From NCBI GenBank assembly GCA_022701365.1, contig JAKUHH010000040.1, positions 930,001 through 994,000 of the forward strand: DNA of 64,000 nt, given 5' to 3'. Under the pieces are notes generated by a model. The model was given only the letters and a program-made list of their open reading frames with translations. It was not told the origin of the DNA and ran no database searches. Position 1 is the stretch's first letter; the number at the start of each line of letters is the position of its first letter. Both the position numbers and the translations under genes were made by a program. This document shows, one piece after another, positions 44,858 to 57,419 of this stretch. Source of the stretch: Mycocentrospora acerina (lineage: Eukaryota; Ascomycota; Dothideomycetes; Pleosporales).

Positions 44858-47759
44858 AGAACCTCTTCTCGACTTTAACACTGCTTCAGGTTCTTCTAGA
44901 GCATTCAAAAACAATTTTGTATCAGCATACTGGCGAATTAATCCGTTTTTTTTGGTTGGAATTAGTCTTTGTCTATCTAATTAGAATTTGCAATCTTATC
45001 CGTATGTAACATTTGAACAGCTACTTCTTCTCTAGTGACTTGTTACAAAGAACGTGCTGCATGTACCATCTTTACCCTTTAATTTCATTGGCTTCGTAGC
45101 AGAGCATCTCATCAGAGCTTGGTCCGCGATAGAGCGCTGATTTGAACTCTCTTCTTATTGTTCAGTCCAATTCCCCGGTGTTTTCTTCAACGTACCCTTC
45201 GAGTGTTGAATAACCAGATTGTACAATTTTTAGGAAAACAAGAAGGCTCTAGTAAATTTGATCCATGTGGTTCTTTGTAGAAAAAATAAAAATTAGATTT
45301 CAGTAACAAGTATTTGAGTGACTCCACCAGAGGACTTAACTAAACAGAACGCTACTGCGATATAAACTAAGACTCAAGCGAGCAAGTTACATATGGTATT
45401 GTCTTTTGTAAGGTAAATTGACGAAAACCTTACCTGTTAAAGTGTTGTTGCATACAGATGTTTAATATCATAAAAAAAAATTGACGCAACAATTGCTAGT
45501 GGATCATGCTGTATTATTGTGAGTATACAAATAGGAGACGATATGGGTGCTGGGTACTCACTTGCTTACAGACGTGATAGTACACTTGTATCGGCTGACA
45601 TTAGGAGTCATCTGTACAACTACAAAAACGAACTTTATCGTGACTGGATAATTGTGAATTATCATTGCGAGGTCGTTTTTTAGCATGTGGGGATTTAGAC
45701 GTTTAGGACTCAAAAGTTAATTAAGATGATTATCAGCTTTATAGTCTTGGTTAATGACACATTGTTGTACTAAAACATTGTCCCTTACTTCAAAGGTTTC
45801 TGTGTGATGAACCGGCTGTATTTATTCTATATGATTCAAAAATTGTTGCCTTACGATTCGCAGGGAACGGGAGCAACTCTCGCGAAGATATTTTGAACAA
45901 AAAAATTACTGGGTACTTCTTTGATAATTAGATGTAAGTATCACGTTAGAATTAGTCAAGGTGCCGGTCTTCATGACATGAGCCATAATGCACTGCAAAT
46001 GCCATGAGTGGTGCAGTGAGCATGATGCAGCCTTGCATGCACTACCATAACGCTAATGTCGGAAAGCAACTTCCAACCACTAGTTAGACGCGCCTGGATC
46101 CTTACCAAAACTGCTCAAAACATGCACAGTTAATGTCGCAGATCGAGGTCGGCAGTAATTAACGGATGTGATGTGCAACGCATAACAGAAGTGAGTGCGT
46201 GCAACCACTCAGCCAGCCAAAATATACAACTGCATCTGGATACGAGTGAGTTGGTCATTCCCATCGTACGAGCGATTCAAGAAATAATCATTGGGCGTAT
46301 AAAGAAGCACTTCGGTCCGTGGTACCCTGCAGCTTCCTCGGCAGTCAGCCAGCCACCATTGAAGCCAGGCGAGGGGAACGGCCCGGTCCCTGCACTGCAA
46401 TGCATTCGCATTTTGTTAGCGAACGCCATCTCCACCTCAGAGGGAGAAGATATCAGCTGAAAGTTTTGAATAACACCGGTTGAATAGTTTGATTAATAAA
46501 TTACGATCAACCGCATCTTACTGTCTCGCTTCGAGATTCTGGCGTAAGTCCAGCCATTCTATCCGCCGCCAGCCGACCCGTCGAGGCAATGGGATGGTGA
46601 AGCACTTGCAGGCAGTCGAATGTGCAAGGCAGATGCGCATTCTCACTGTCATTTATGCTCAGCAATGCTCAATATTTCTTCGAGGCGACACTAGAGGACG
46701 AACCCTTAACGACGCTCAATTGGAGCTTACATAATGGCTGCTTGTCGTCAATAGGTGTGTTGGAAAAAAGTCAAAACGTAAGAAGACATCCTGATATGTA
46801 TGACGCATTATACATAGATCATGTGCCTATGAGCGCGCATTCTAAGACCAAGAACATTAATTCCCTTCATCTCTACTCCAAATATCTCTAGGGGGAAGCT
46901 TTCATAGAGTAAAGAATAATTAGGGCTCATCGGGATAGCATAAATTTGAAGTCTTACAATATTTCCAGAGTTGCGTTAACGTAATTGCAAATAATCTATC
47001 AATCGGAAAACGCAAGTGCAACCTACCTTACTTGAAATGAGGGTAGATCCCTGTTTGAATAATCACTTTGAGACTCACGTTCTTTTTCCTAAGTTGATGC
47101 TGAACTACATCAACTTCCTACTGCCAAAATCATATCAAAAATCGGTGTTTTACTTTATGTGTTACATGTATTACCACCAACGAGTCTTTTTGATGTGCTT
47201 ACCCTAACTCTATATTCGGGAATACTCTAGGACTTTCTACTCAATTGACCAAAGCCCTATGGGTGATCAAGCTTGAACTTCTACTGCCAAAAATTTCTGT
47301 CCTCTTTGGACACTTATTCCAGACCAGACCAAACCTAGCCTTCGTGATCACAGCAAGGAGACTGCATAAATCATCGAGCAAGCGAGATTTTCAGGGTCAG
47401 TGGAAGCGCCACATCTGTGTTGCAGAAGCTGAGTGTCGCAGAATTAGTGTTAGTATTCAGCTTAAGACAAAAAGGTAGTGGCGAAACTAGTAATTGAGAC
47501 TGACGTTACTATTCGCCGGTGGCTTAGATGGCTTCATCGCCCGTACAATCAGTGTCCGTGTATTTTTGACTTAGGAGATGGGCTTATGGGTCAATGCACG
47601 AAAGTTAATAATGGAAAGGAGAGATTGAGGTAAAATGCGTGCCTTAATAGTCTGCGGAGCTCTCACCTTGCATGTCGACTTTCTTTCAGCACCATCTCTC
47701 CAGTCAAGTTGTTCCTCTGCCCATTTTTAGTCGGTTCTGATTGACAAACGCTGTCCAAA
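44858..47759. other. AT-rich intergenic region
   Basis: About 2.9 kb without an intact gene. A small GC-richer island at 46,277-46,630 may be a coding relic and is listed separately. A short upstream frame at 47,635-47,733 precedes the secreted-protein gene. Confidence 0.45.
46277..46630 (-). pseudogene. Possible relic of an unidentified gene
   Basis: On the minus strand a GC-richer island gives short protein-like stretches: RVGWRRIEWLDLRQNLEARQ followed by a stop, a candidate 48-base intron (GTAATT...TTTCAG), then MAFANKMRMHCSAGTGPFPS and GFNGGWLTAEEAAGYHGPKC before a stop at 46277. No family was recognised, and the frames do not join cleanly. The compositional jump against AT-rich surroundings is the main reason to list it. 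Confidence 0.2.
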
Positions 47760-48617
47760 ATGTTTTTCAAGCATCTCTTACAAGTGCCGCTTTTCATCGC
47801 AGTAGGCTTGCCAAAGCTGGCTATCGCCATTGCTAGTAGGTTTCTATGATGCAAAGATTTGATACAGTCACTGCACGTATCGTAAAAAGACTGATTAGTG
47901 CTGACTATATCTATCACAGGTGTAGATGTAGCTGGGTCACAGTTCTATTTCCAGAACTTGGATGTGGTAGAAGGCGTACTAATGGATGATTGCGATGCCA
48001 AAATTTCTGTGTGCGGAAAAATTGCCAACATAAAGATCGTCCACGAACACAAAACGACAGAGTACGTCACTAAGTACAAGACCTTTGAGGAAGTGACGGT
48101 AAATATTCACATATCTCCACCAACCAATTGACTAAGTAGAATACTTACGCATACCTAGACACTTGAGCCGGAGTACATTACCGTCACTAAAGTCGAATTC
48201 ACAACGACTACAACCAGTACAGAAGGTAATTTACTTTTAATAAGATTACTATGCCGCAGATACTGAGCATTATACGCAGGTCAGTGCCGTAGCACTACAA
48301 CCGTCATCAACGACAAGCCGCTCATCGTCATGGTCGACGTCAATGTCACTACTACTCGCGAGTTCATACCCGTGAAGACTACAACCACTACCACAATCAG
48401 CACGGTATCAGAGAAGACGATTGAGCAGTGCCTTGTGAGGGCTGTATCCACGCCATTGATAATGGACAACTATGTCACAAAAACACCCATCAACGAACCC
48501 TCTCCAAAGCCACCTATTCGCGACAATTCTAGCGTTCGTCCAAGTCCACCCAACGATGCGAAAGATCCGTCTCCCAAAGGCAGTAGTTCCTCAACAGGTG
48601 CATCAAAGAAGAGCTAG
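47760..48617 (+). CDS. Small secreted Cys/Thr-rich protein, effector or cell-wall candidate
   Basis: Four exons, 47760-47835, 47920-48098, 48159-48225 and 48280-48617, join in consistent phase (1, 0, 1) to give 219 residues. Introns are 84, 60 and 54 bases; the first has a textbook GTGCTGACTAT...CACAG end. The N-terminus is a clear signal peptide (MFFKHLLQVPLFIAVGLPKL then AIAIA, cleavage near residue 25). The mature part has four cysteines (DDC, ISVC, GQC, EQC), threonine-rich stretches such as EFTTTTTSTEG and VKTTTTTTISTVSE, and a Ser/Pro/Lys tail ending SSSSTGASKKS. No GPI signal or known domain is seen. It lies in the AT-rich, gene-poor block. Function unknown. Confidence 0.7.
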
Positions 48618-48942
48618 GGAATAATGATCGCTGGAGAATTATTTCTCTACAGGTAAATTCATGGCATGAGTTGCATGATCATCGCCTACTAAAGTACCGG
48701 GTCACGTATGACCTTTATGTCGGCTGCTATCTAAGTTCCATATCCGACAATACTACACGAAATTTTAAGACATTTTTTATGCACGCGCAAGACGGACATT
48801 TATGAACAGAATCCATGATTTGAACATACCGTGTAATAACGTTCACTGCGGTGTTACTTCTTCTCGGAAATCCATCCAGGTAGAATTTTGTTAATACTCC
48901 ATCCACACTCGATCACCCCTCCCATATGCCCTCCTCCAGACT
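48618..48942. other. Convergent intergenic region
   Basis: 325 bases between the convergent secreted-protein gene and the large low-complexity gene, containing both 3' flanks. Nothing else is seen. Confidence 0.5.
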
Positions 48943-51039
48943 TCACACATCTCTTTCGACCACTTGTTCTTGCAGTATTTCCCCGTTTCCATTTCCTTTC
49001 ATCAACGCCTCGCCCTCACATCTCACACATCTCGTCACCAAGGTCTGGTTGGTGAGCCCTAATACCTTGATACTTTTCCTCAATTTCTCGAGCCTTACCT
49101 CTCTGTGATATTTCTTCCATGCATTCCGTATTTCTTTTGCTCTTGCCACGATTCCTTGTTTGCGTAACCCTAATTCGGGCAGGCTTTGAACAAAAGTTTT
49201 TGGTTCGAGAAGTAAGGCCCGTGACATCTCAGGTGAAAGAGATATGGAGGGAGCTTTTAGTGAGGCCTGTGGAGACGAAATTCCAGTTATGAAGCTAGAG
49301 GTAGAGCAAAATGTATCGTCCGAGACTCTGGAAGGACTCATCAGAGGCAGTTCGTGTCGTTGTTGTTGGTATGTGTCAGATTCCAAGACTACACGTGATG
49401 ACTTGGTGATTGCGAGTCCTGGTGCAATATGAAAATATGAGAATTGATTGTTCAATGGAAAGTCCTCAATTTCAGGACTTGGAGTTGTTGTTGATGAGCT
49501 AATCTGTTGAGAGTTCCTAGACATTGAAGAAACATCAAAGGAACTCGCGCGTTGTGGCTTTGGCGATGAAAGTTCTGACTGACGCACCAGCGCTATATCA
49601 TCTAGATTCATTTTGAATACTGAAGATGGATCAAGAGAAATAGCCACGGGAGGTGGAGGTGGAGGCGGGTGGGGCGGATGAAGTGGTGGAGGAGGTGAGC
49701 GCCGAGCTTTTTCAACGGCCCGCGCAGCTTGAGTTCGTTTTTTACGCTGACGAAGGAGACTCGAAAGGCTGACATCTTTTTTCAGGAGTCGGTTTGTCTC
49801 AGTCTGAGAAGCTTTGTTCCCTGATGGAGGAGGAGACCCATCTAGAGAACCTGCACGAGACACCGGCTCAAGGTCCGCTGATTTGAAATGACCGGTGCTA
49901 TGGTGGTGCTCGTGTAAAGCGACCCTCGGAGCCTCTTGTCCCAAAACGTATGCCTCTCTTCTTTCTATACCCGAAGCAAGCCCAATATGGGAAAAAACGG
50001 TGGAGAGTTTTTCGATTTCTGTAAACGATGGTCCTATTTCATAGTCTTTAGGTGGAGGAGAGGGTGGCGGTGGTGAATTTTGAGTCTGATAATCGAAGTT
50101 GAACTCTCCAAGAAGTATCCTACTAAATGGATCTGATGCAACATTCTCTGGGCTATCCAATTCATCCTCCTTTGTACAGCGAAACTTCTGAAGACTCTCC
50201 CTTTCCGGAGTTTGTTCATTCACTAAAACTTGTCCTAAATCACCACTAATCGATGAGATTTCGATGGCAGGTAGGTAATCCACATTAGTTTGAAATAAAT
50301 CCTTTGAATAACGAAAGCTGTTCGTGTACGAAAGTTTGGAGTTGAGCGAAAAGTTTTTTCGGTTTGCAGCCGTTATCCTGGGTGAGCCAATGTATAAAGA
50401 CGCAAACGCCTTTTGCTTGGTGGAAAATTCGGAAATGGGAGAGGAGATTTCTGATGTCTGCGATATCTTCTTGTAAGACTTTGCATGGGCTGATGCGTGG
50501 GTTCCTCGTCTAAATGAGATAAGTCCTTGTAACATGAGCGATGATAATAGTGAGCTCTCAGAAGCACGGCATGAAGAATCAGCTGATCTTGCAGATTCAG
50601 TAGCGGGAACCATAGGTCGTGTTCGTTGGGCTTCGGGGCTTGGCGGCCATATCTCGTCGGTCTCGACACTGCCAAGTACGAGGACAGGCTCTGGGAGTAT
50701 TGAAGAACAAGCTCTTGTCTCCAGAGGAGATAATGTGGGTAAATAATGGCCTGGAATGCTAGAATATTCCCAATCAGTTGGAGATGTCTGCAGTGAGCCG
50801 TCATCGCTTCCTTCTGGTGAAGCTGGTACAGATGGTAAAGGCGAGGACGAGGGAAGCAGTCGTTTACCCAATAGCGGTTTCGTTGATGAAGGCTTGCTCG
50901 TTTTGAAATTTAGAATTGAAGGCTTGATTTGAACAAATAAGTCAAAAGCACGCACAGGTTGCTCCATGCCCTTGAGCGGTGATGACCTTGGAACACACTG
51001 TTGGACCGTGGACGGTACACAGTCCTCTTCGATGATCAT
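48943..51039 (-). CDS. Large low-complexity hypothetical protein
   Basis: Uninterrupted 698-codon frame starting MIIEEDCVPSTVQQC. Most of it is predicted disordered: rich in Ser, Pro and Thr, with proline runs (SPPPPSPPPK, and a PPPPPP block near residue 455) and a basic patch (LLRQRKKRTQAARAVEKARR). The C-terminus is more ordered: a basic helix (GIVARAKEIRNAWKKYHREV, RLEKLRKSIKVL) and a CVRC pair near the end. No family was recognised; a regulatory or scaffold role would be a guess. The length without stops in an AT-rich neighbourhood strongly suggests selection on the frame. Confidence 0.75.
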   Translation of the reverse strand: MIIEEDCVPSTVQQCVPRSSPLKGMEQPVRAFDLFVQIKPSILNFKTSKPSSTKPLLGKRLLPSSSPLPSVPASPEGSDDGSLQTSPTDWEYSSIPGHYLPTLSPLETRACSSILPEPVLVLGSVETDEIWPPSPEAQRTRPMVPATESARSADSSCRASESSLLSSLMLQGLISFRRGTHASAHAKSYKKISQTSEISSPISEFSTKQKAFASLYIGSPRITAANRKNFSLNSKLSYTNSFRYSKDLFQTNVDYLPAIEISSISGDLGQVLVNEQTPERESLQKFRCTKEDELDSPENVASDPFSRILLGEFNFDYQTQNSPPPPSPPPKDYEIGPSFTEIEKLSTVFSHIGLASGIERREAYVLGQEAPRVALHEHHHSTGHFKSADLEPVSRAGSLDGSPPPSGNKASQTETNRLLKKDVSLSSLLRQRKKRTQAARAVEKARRSPPPPLHPPHPPPPPPPVAISLDPSSVFKMNLDDIALVRQSELSSPKPQRASSFDVSSMSRNSQQISSSTTTPSPEIEDFPLNNQFSYFHIAPGLAITKSSRVVLESDTYQQQRHELPLMSPSRVSDDTFCSTSSFITGISSPQASLKAPSISLSPEMSRALLLEPKTFVQSLPELGLRKQGIVARAKEIRNAWKKYHREVRLEKLRKSIKVLGLTNQTLVTRCVRCEGEALMKGNGNGEILQEQVVERDV

Positions 51040-54000
51040 TTTTTCACTGTCTTAATCAGTAGAAAAATGCCAGAATTTCACCTTCTCAGTCATCTTTTAT
51101 GAGAATTTAGTAAACAAAGAAACTTGGCAGGTATCTTGCTCGTGGCCGCTGTCCCAAAGATTGACTTCTCTAAGAATGAAAGCATCAGCACAAGACAAAT
51201 AGCAACTTTGATCGTGGGCAAAGCTTCAAGCGGGTAAATATTATCAAATAAGTTCACTGTACTTTACGGATAGCAAGTTGTCGCGAGCGGTCCCACCTCA
51301 TGAAAATTTACAGCCTCAATATTGCAGATAATCATGCTGAAAAACTTGATGACTGAGAGCATTAGTTGTTCCTTTTTCAGCTCCTGCCTTCAAAAAGCGT
51401 TGAAATCGGACTTTCTCCTCCATGTGCTAATACCCATTATCTACAACATCGAAGTCTGGTTAGTCTTTGCATGCCTAAGATCTCCAGGAAGTCATCTAGC
51501 CAACTTCAAGATAAGGTACACAATGCAATATGATAACCGAAAGCGTTTGATTCTCTTTTTCCATGTTTGATACAGTTAATCCTTCATTCATTCGAGAAAA
51601 TCAAGGCCCGCCCTTCGCAAGGGATAGCCTGCTTTCGATTTGACGTTGGACCCATGGAAGGTGTCATCATTACCTTTTCAACCCATCAGTAGAACATTGG
51701 CATTGGAAATCACCAAAAGGTCCGGCATGGAATGTTTGAATTTGAGTCTATTTTTTGACCTTTTGACTAGTGAAATAATGCTGGTCAACCTGTTCAGCAA
51801 TCCTTACGAGGATAATCCATGGTTGTACTCGTCGATTCAATAGACAGGGGAGATGTGGAATGTGGCTTCGCATGCAGCAGTTCAACCTCAACAATAATTT
51901 TGCAACTCTGTTGCAGTGCTGATCCTCCTCGTCAGCGTATAATGGTTACATCATGAGAATTTGATTGTAGTTATCAATGATTTTAGACTTTGACGGTCTT
52001 GACGGTCATTGCGGTCATTACGGTCTTTACAATCTTATCAATCATGATCGCCACTTGACGCCTGCAGCTCTATCTTTCACTGCAATTTATTTTCAGTTTT
52101 CATACGCACAACCGAAAGTCAATACATCATTCCATGCACTTTGATCAGACAAAAATAATTCATAGAAACTGCAATCTCTGTATTAGATAAAGACAAACAA
52201 GTCCAAGACAAAGGCTTCGATGCAGGCGTCCCTTGGTTCCAGCACCTTGTAATATATTCCTTGACCTCAGATACCTGGATCATTTCCAATGCCATTTGGA
52301 CTCACGAATATCCCTCTACCCCTCATAAACAATGCCGCTAATTTCGAAACTTTGGTTTTGTATCAAGCTCACTACACAACTCGGCCATTTATTCGGGCTG
52401 CCGTCTTGATAACAAACCAGTAGTTACTCTCTGCATGTTGAGCATGATTTACCATATCATACTTTAGATTGATTTGGACTATTGAGTTTACCTATCCAAG
52501 ACTGTAGAAGATGTCGATCCCTTTATGAATGACGCTTCCATGGAGTTGAACAATTAGTAAAGACTATTATCATACCCACTACTGACTAGGATAACTGATG
52601 TGTACTCAAAGGATGCAACGAGGTTGACCCAGACCGCTGGATTGATGCCGAGTGTGACCTAATCAAAAGAATTTTTGTAAACGCACTGGATTACATGTAC
52701 GTTGTCCCAACGGTTCTTAGCGTACTAAGTTCATTGTCAACATTTTCACCAAAGCGAACATCATGGAAAGGAAATTGGAGAAGTGTGATTACAAGTGAAA
52801 AGGGGAAAGAAAATACCATTGCGATAAAAAAAACACAACTAAAAAAATTCAAGCCAAAGTAACTAGATGCTAAATCGTACGCAAACTTGCGCTAGAGACA
52901 AAAAGCCCAAGCTACTCGACACATGACTAGTTTCACTGGAAGGATTGCAGCTATTTGTCAGAAATGTCAAATCAATAAAATAGCACCTACCTCCAAGGCG
53001 TACACAGCCTTACAAGAAAATGACTTATCGCACACAAGAGCATGATTCAAACACACCTCCTCACCTCAGCCTCTCCTTAAAACAGCCAAGACACCCAGGA
53101 TCCGATCCACCCAAAGGATCACCACGATTCACGTACCCACTTCCGCACATGAACATGCACTTATCCGATAACCTCTCTGCCCCCACTGTCCACTGCCCTG
53201 CATTCCACCACATTCCACTGCACGCCACTCCATCGTCCCCCTACCCGCATGAACGCTAGACCACACGGCCAGACATCGCCAAAGCGCAGACTTCTCGCAC
53301 GCAATGCTGACAGTTATGTCAGGGTGGACGCGCGGCTATAGGGTGGAAAATCACGGTATATGTTTTACCTTTTGGAAGAGGGTGGTTTGCCGTCGGAAGA
53401 GCAATGTCGGATCATGTCCATGTATGATGTTTTGGGATAGGTACTAGGATAACACTGAATCTTGTCTTTTAGGACTTCATTGTTCGAGAGCTTATGACAG
53501 TTGTAGTCTGAATGATATCGAAGACTGAGTTTGGGTGTTTACGTACATGAGTGTGATGTTGGACTTTGTTTCTTTTACGTGTGGCGTCTTGGATGCCAAT
53601 CGCGACATCCATGTTAAAGTAGGGTAACATCCCTCCATCAGCTTCTCACACCTCCCAACAATGCAACACGCTATTGAATCATCGATCAAACAAGTGCTGG
53701 ATTAATAAAGAACATGCATTAAACAAATCGCAATCAGCGCAAAGGTCGACTAAACAATATATCTATAAGCATCGCGGATAGTACAAGTCCCAACCGCTAG
53801 TCCGAGAAGCGAAATAGAATGCTGTGAAATAGGACCATCAAGGCAAGATCCAGATCCAGAACCAGAACCGAAACGTCAGATATAAGCTCCAAACAATGCA
53901 GGGGTATGTAAGTAAAATACTAGAGAGGGACAGGGGCCGTGAATCTAGGGTGATTTTGATCGCGAGAACGCGCCGAATTACGGGATGGAGGTGTATTTCG

Positions 54001-54065
54001 AGCGTGCGGCGAGAGAAGTGTAGTAATGGCGGAAATTATGCTGTTGTGCGAGTGGAATGGCGCTC
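51040..54065. other. AT-rich intergenic region
   Basis: About 3.0 kb without a supportable gene. It holds a short tandem 9-mer repeat at 51,990-52,025 and, near its right end, a small gatcca/gaacca repeat around 53,849-53,870. Confidence 0.5.
51990..52025 (+). repeat. Four tandem 9-mers of the TTGACGGTC type
   Basis: Four 9-base units in a row: ttgacggtc, ttgacggtc, attgcggtc, attacggtc. Related ggcggtcttgac and ccttgacgg words occur at 43,451-43,475, upstream of the hydrolase gene in the same AT-rich block. Confidence 0.6.
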
Positions 54066-55477
54066 TTATGGCCACCATCCCATTCTCTTGTAGCTTTCGA
54101 TGACGTCCTCAATCTCCGCGTTTGTGAGGCTGCTGTGTTGGTACCTGCGCTACTTGTTAGTAGTGTTCGATCGCCTTTTCCCCACGGGTACAGTCGAAAA
54201 AAACTAACTTGAATCCCGTCTCCCTCTCAAACAGACCACCGTCCAGATTAAGTGACTCGTCTTTAAGTAATTCCTTCTCCATGAACGGACTCAGCGGCGT
54301 GGATTGGCTGATGTTTGCTGCAGTTAGTAGGTCTGCCCATGGGTCGAGAGTTTCATCGTTTACATCGTCGACCACGTGGTCGAGGTTCAGTCGTGCAAAG
54401 GCAGATATCAGTGTACCGTGGAAACCGGTTTCGATCTTGAAGACGTCTGCTACAAGGCGGGCGGAGGTGCCTTGGGCTGGGACGGACGTTAGCTTTTTGC
54501 TTTTATCAGAGTGCCATGGAACGTACATGTGTTTCCATGATCCACGACGTTGAATACAGGCACCGGCCTCTTCCCCTGTGGACCCTTCATGTACCACTCT
54601 GCTGCATGCCACATAGCCTTGGCAGCATCTTCCACATGCACGGTGTGTGTCCGCAAATCGTCTTTCCACAGCCACTTCATCTCTTTGCCCTTGCTTTGAT
54701 AGACTCTCGCCATGCAGAGCAACGTAGAAATGAACTTGTAGACATACTGGCCATAGACATGCGCCATTCTCAAGATGATCAAATTCAGCCCCTCAACCTT
54801 GGTCAAGTCCTCCTCGGCCTTGAGCTTCCACTTTGAAAACGAGGTGCCGGGTTTCAGTTTATCCGTCTCCTTGCGCGGGAACGTGTCGGACTTATACACC
54901 ATTCCCGTGCTCTTCTCGACAAAGCATTTTATTTTTCGCTTCGCCGCTTCGCGACCCACAGCCATGGAGAGCCCATAGGTGCGCAGCTCGTAGACTTTTT
55001 CTTCCAGAGAGTAGCGCTTCTCGCCGCCGCAGTTGAAGACGTAGTCAAACTCCTTGCCGTTTGCGCGGTCGAATATGCGGGGGAGAGATCCTGCACGAGT
55101 CGCATATTAGCCCTTGCCCTTGACACGCCTGCTCTTTGCACGTGTTTCTACCTGAAGCACGGAGGAAGTGTGGTTACGCACGTTCTTGCGAGGCATCGGC
55201 CTGGATGAAGCGCTCTCTCGAGCAGGCTTCCTTGAATTCTGGCGCAAGCCACGCGAGCTCAGGGAGGTTTTTATCGACAATGCGGATTTCAGAGGCGAGG
55301 TTGTTGTCGTGGATGTACTTTGTAAGATGTCGTCCCGTGTACCCTGTGGTCTTGTTGTCAGCTCCTGCCTCGCTCCCCACTTTGCGCCAGGGTCAGGCTG
55401 AGGCGCGTACCTAGTCCTCCTATGATCAGAACTGCGGGTTTCTCGCCAGACGCCGGGTTGGTGCCGTCAGATGCCAT
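54066..55477 (-). CDS. NAD-dependent epimerase/dehydratase (extended SDR)
   Basis: Rossmann-fold enzyme of the NAD-dependent epimerase/dehydratase or 3-beta-HSD-like group. Five exons: 55411-55477, 55182-55343, 55090-54527, 54476-54209 and 54144-54066, all in matching phase, giving 379 residues. The dinucleotide-binding loop spans the first intron and reads AVLIIGGLGYTGRHLTKYI, followed by EIRIVDKN (acidic end of the second strand). Further conserved-looking parts are YVFNCGGEKRYS, VEKSTGMVYKS near the expected active-site Tyr/Lys, ILRMAHVYGQYVYKF, and HTVHVEDAAKAMWHAAEW. The last exon ends SYKRMGWWP. The first intron follows only 67 coding bases. Substrate unknown. Confidence 0.85.
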
Positions 55478-57251
55478 GCTGGAGGCTGCGCGGGCTCTTC
55501 TTGCAGCGTGCTGGTCCACGTGAGGTTTGGAGACGCTGTGTGCGAGTTTGTGGGCGATGCTGCAATCTCAAATTCCAGAAGCGGGAGATGAGCGTTGCCT
55601 GATCGTCACACACTGGACGGATATCGGATCCAGAAGCCGGGTCGAAGCAAACAACAAAGGCAGCACACCACTTTTCTGGAGACACTGCAAGACTGCAAGA
55701 AGGCAAGACTGCAAGAATGCAAGACTGCAAGACTGGAGGGCGGAAACAGCGCAGTGGGGTGCAGAAAGGCTAGCGGGGGCAATGCCGCAAAGGTAGCGAC
55801 TCTGGTCGGTGAATAGGCCGCGGCAGCCAGACGCCAACAGACCACCCAATCTTTTGCTGCTTGCACGACTCGTTTGACGGGCAATAGCGGCGTCATGCCC
55901 TCATATACCCAGCAGATTCGACGCGGGCAAGACAAAGAGCCCGCAACCACGCTTGTGGCTGCACTCGATGCTGAACACCACCCATCCTCCTACCCATGCT
56001 CAGACCACCAAGGCCCGCGCCGATGTCGACCCAAACTCCAGCAGCTAGCCAGAATTCCTTTTCCCACGTCGCGTACCAGCCACTTCCCCCTCCTTGCCTC
56101 CCCGCCCCACGTCATCCATCCAGTCATGCAGGTACAAGTGCATTGCCCATGTACCTGCCACCTTTGTGCGACGCCCGACGCTCACTCCCTGTCAGTCGCA
56201 TGCCTTGAGTACAGGACATGCTTGCTGCCCAGCTCACTTCCCAACACGCTACGGCGCCTAGCGGAGGCCGACGGCTCGCTCCCGCCGTGTTGAACCTTGA
56301 TGGCGGGATCTAGGTTTGCAAAGTTTGGGTCGGGTGACGGCCTCTGGGCGGGGCCTGGCCGACCGGCTCAGGGGCATCTTGTTGCTGCGAGGCATGACAA
56401 GCTCGAAGGATGAAGGTTTTGTGATCGGCGCCGACTCTCGAGCTGAACCACAATCGGGACTTGATAGCAATCACCTCACCATAATATCTTGGCGGGATGG
56501 ATTGTTTGTGGCTGGTGCGTGTCGAAGGCGTGATCGCCTCTGAATAGCCACCCGTCTTTGTGCACTGTACCGCACAAAACACCACACGGTGATATTCACC
56601 CTCGATGGGTCCAATCACCAAACCAAAAAAAAAACTCACGCCTCGTATCGGCCTCTGAAAGTGCCGTCGCCCCCGTGCATCACTAATCGCTACCCTCCTC
56701 ACCATGTCTTACGCCCAACAGCATCTCCTTGCACAGAAGCCTACGCCAGAACCTCCTGGTCGACGCATCACTCCCGGCGATTGCCACTCTCTCGCCAGAG
56801 CCATCTGCTTACTCACAAAACCACGAGTCAATCAATCTTTCCACCCTTTCACTCGTCCAATCCCCCCTTGACGCCATACCCACACCCACATTCCTTCTCC
56901 TCCTTGAACAGACCACCAAAAAACCTTGAACACCACATAACATCACATCACATCAAATCATACCCCATCACACACCAGTCCATCCTTCCGTCCTTCCATC
57001 CATTCCTACCAAAAAAATAGCATATCAACTCAACTCTCTCAACCTTTTGAAAAAACTTCAACTTTGGAAAAAAATACCACTCAGCACCCTTCCTCTCCTC
57101 TCCTCCTCTCCTTTCCTTCCCGCTTTCCCTATACTTCCTCCTCCCCCCGTTTCTTCTCGCCCACCAAGTCAAACAAATAAAGGTGTTTAATAAGCGGTTA
57201 AAAAGGGCGACGCAACATCCCGTCCCGTCTTGCAGGGACTAGTTCGGTACA

Positions 57252-57419
57252 TAGGTAGGTAGGTAGGTAGTGGAGAACGGGGAAATCCAGCACGCATGGA
57301 TGCATGGATGCATGCATGTGAGAAAGCATGTGATTATCCCCTTTATCCCTAGGCATGCAATTATGTACACTGGAATGTTGGTTCGCCGGGTTAGGTAGGT
57401 AGGTAGGTAGGTAGGTAGT
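57252..57419. repeat. Two TAGG tetranucleotide clusters
   Basis: TAGG/GTAG tetranucleotides at 57,252-57,270 and again at 57,392-57,419, separated by gcatggatgcatgcatg-type words. On the TOP1 strand they read as CCTA/CTAC repeats downstream of the gene. Confidence 0.85.

Noticed and set aside
45105..45175. Possible tRNA-like box (gatttgaactctc) on the minus strand
   Set aside because: The B-box-like word is not accompanied by a matching acceptor stem, D arm or anticodon arm.
56704..56871. Short frame MSYAQQHLLAQKPTPEPPGR onward
   Set aside because: A good ATG context, but only 55 codons, followed by simple repeats, with no supporting exon downstream.
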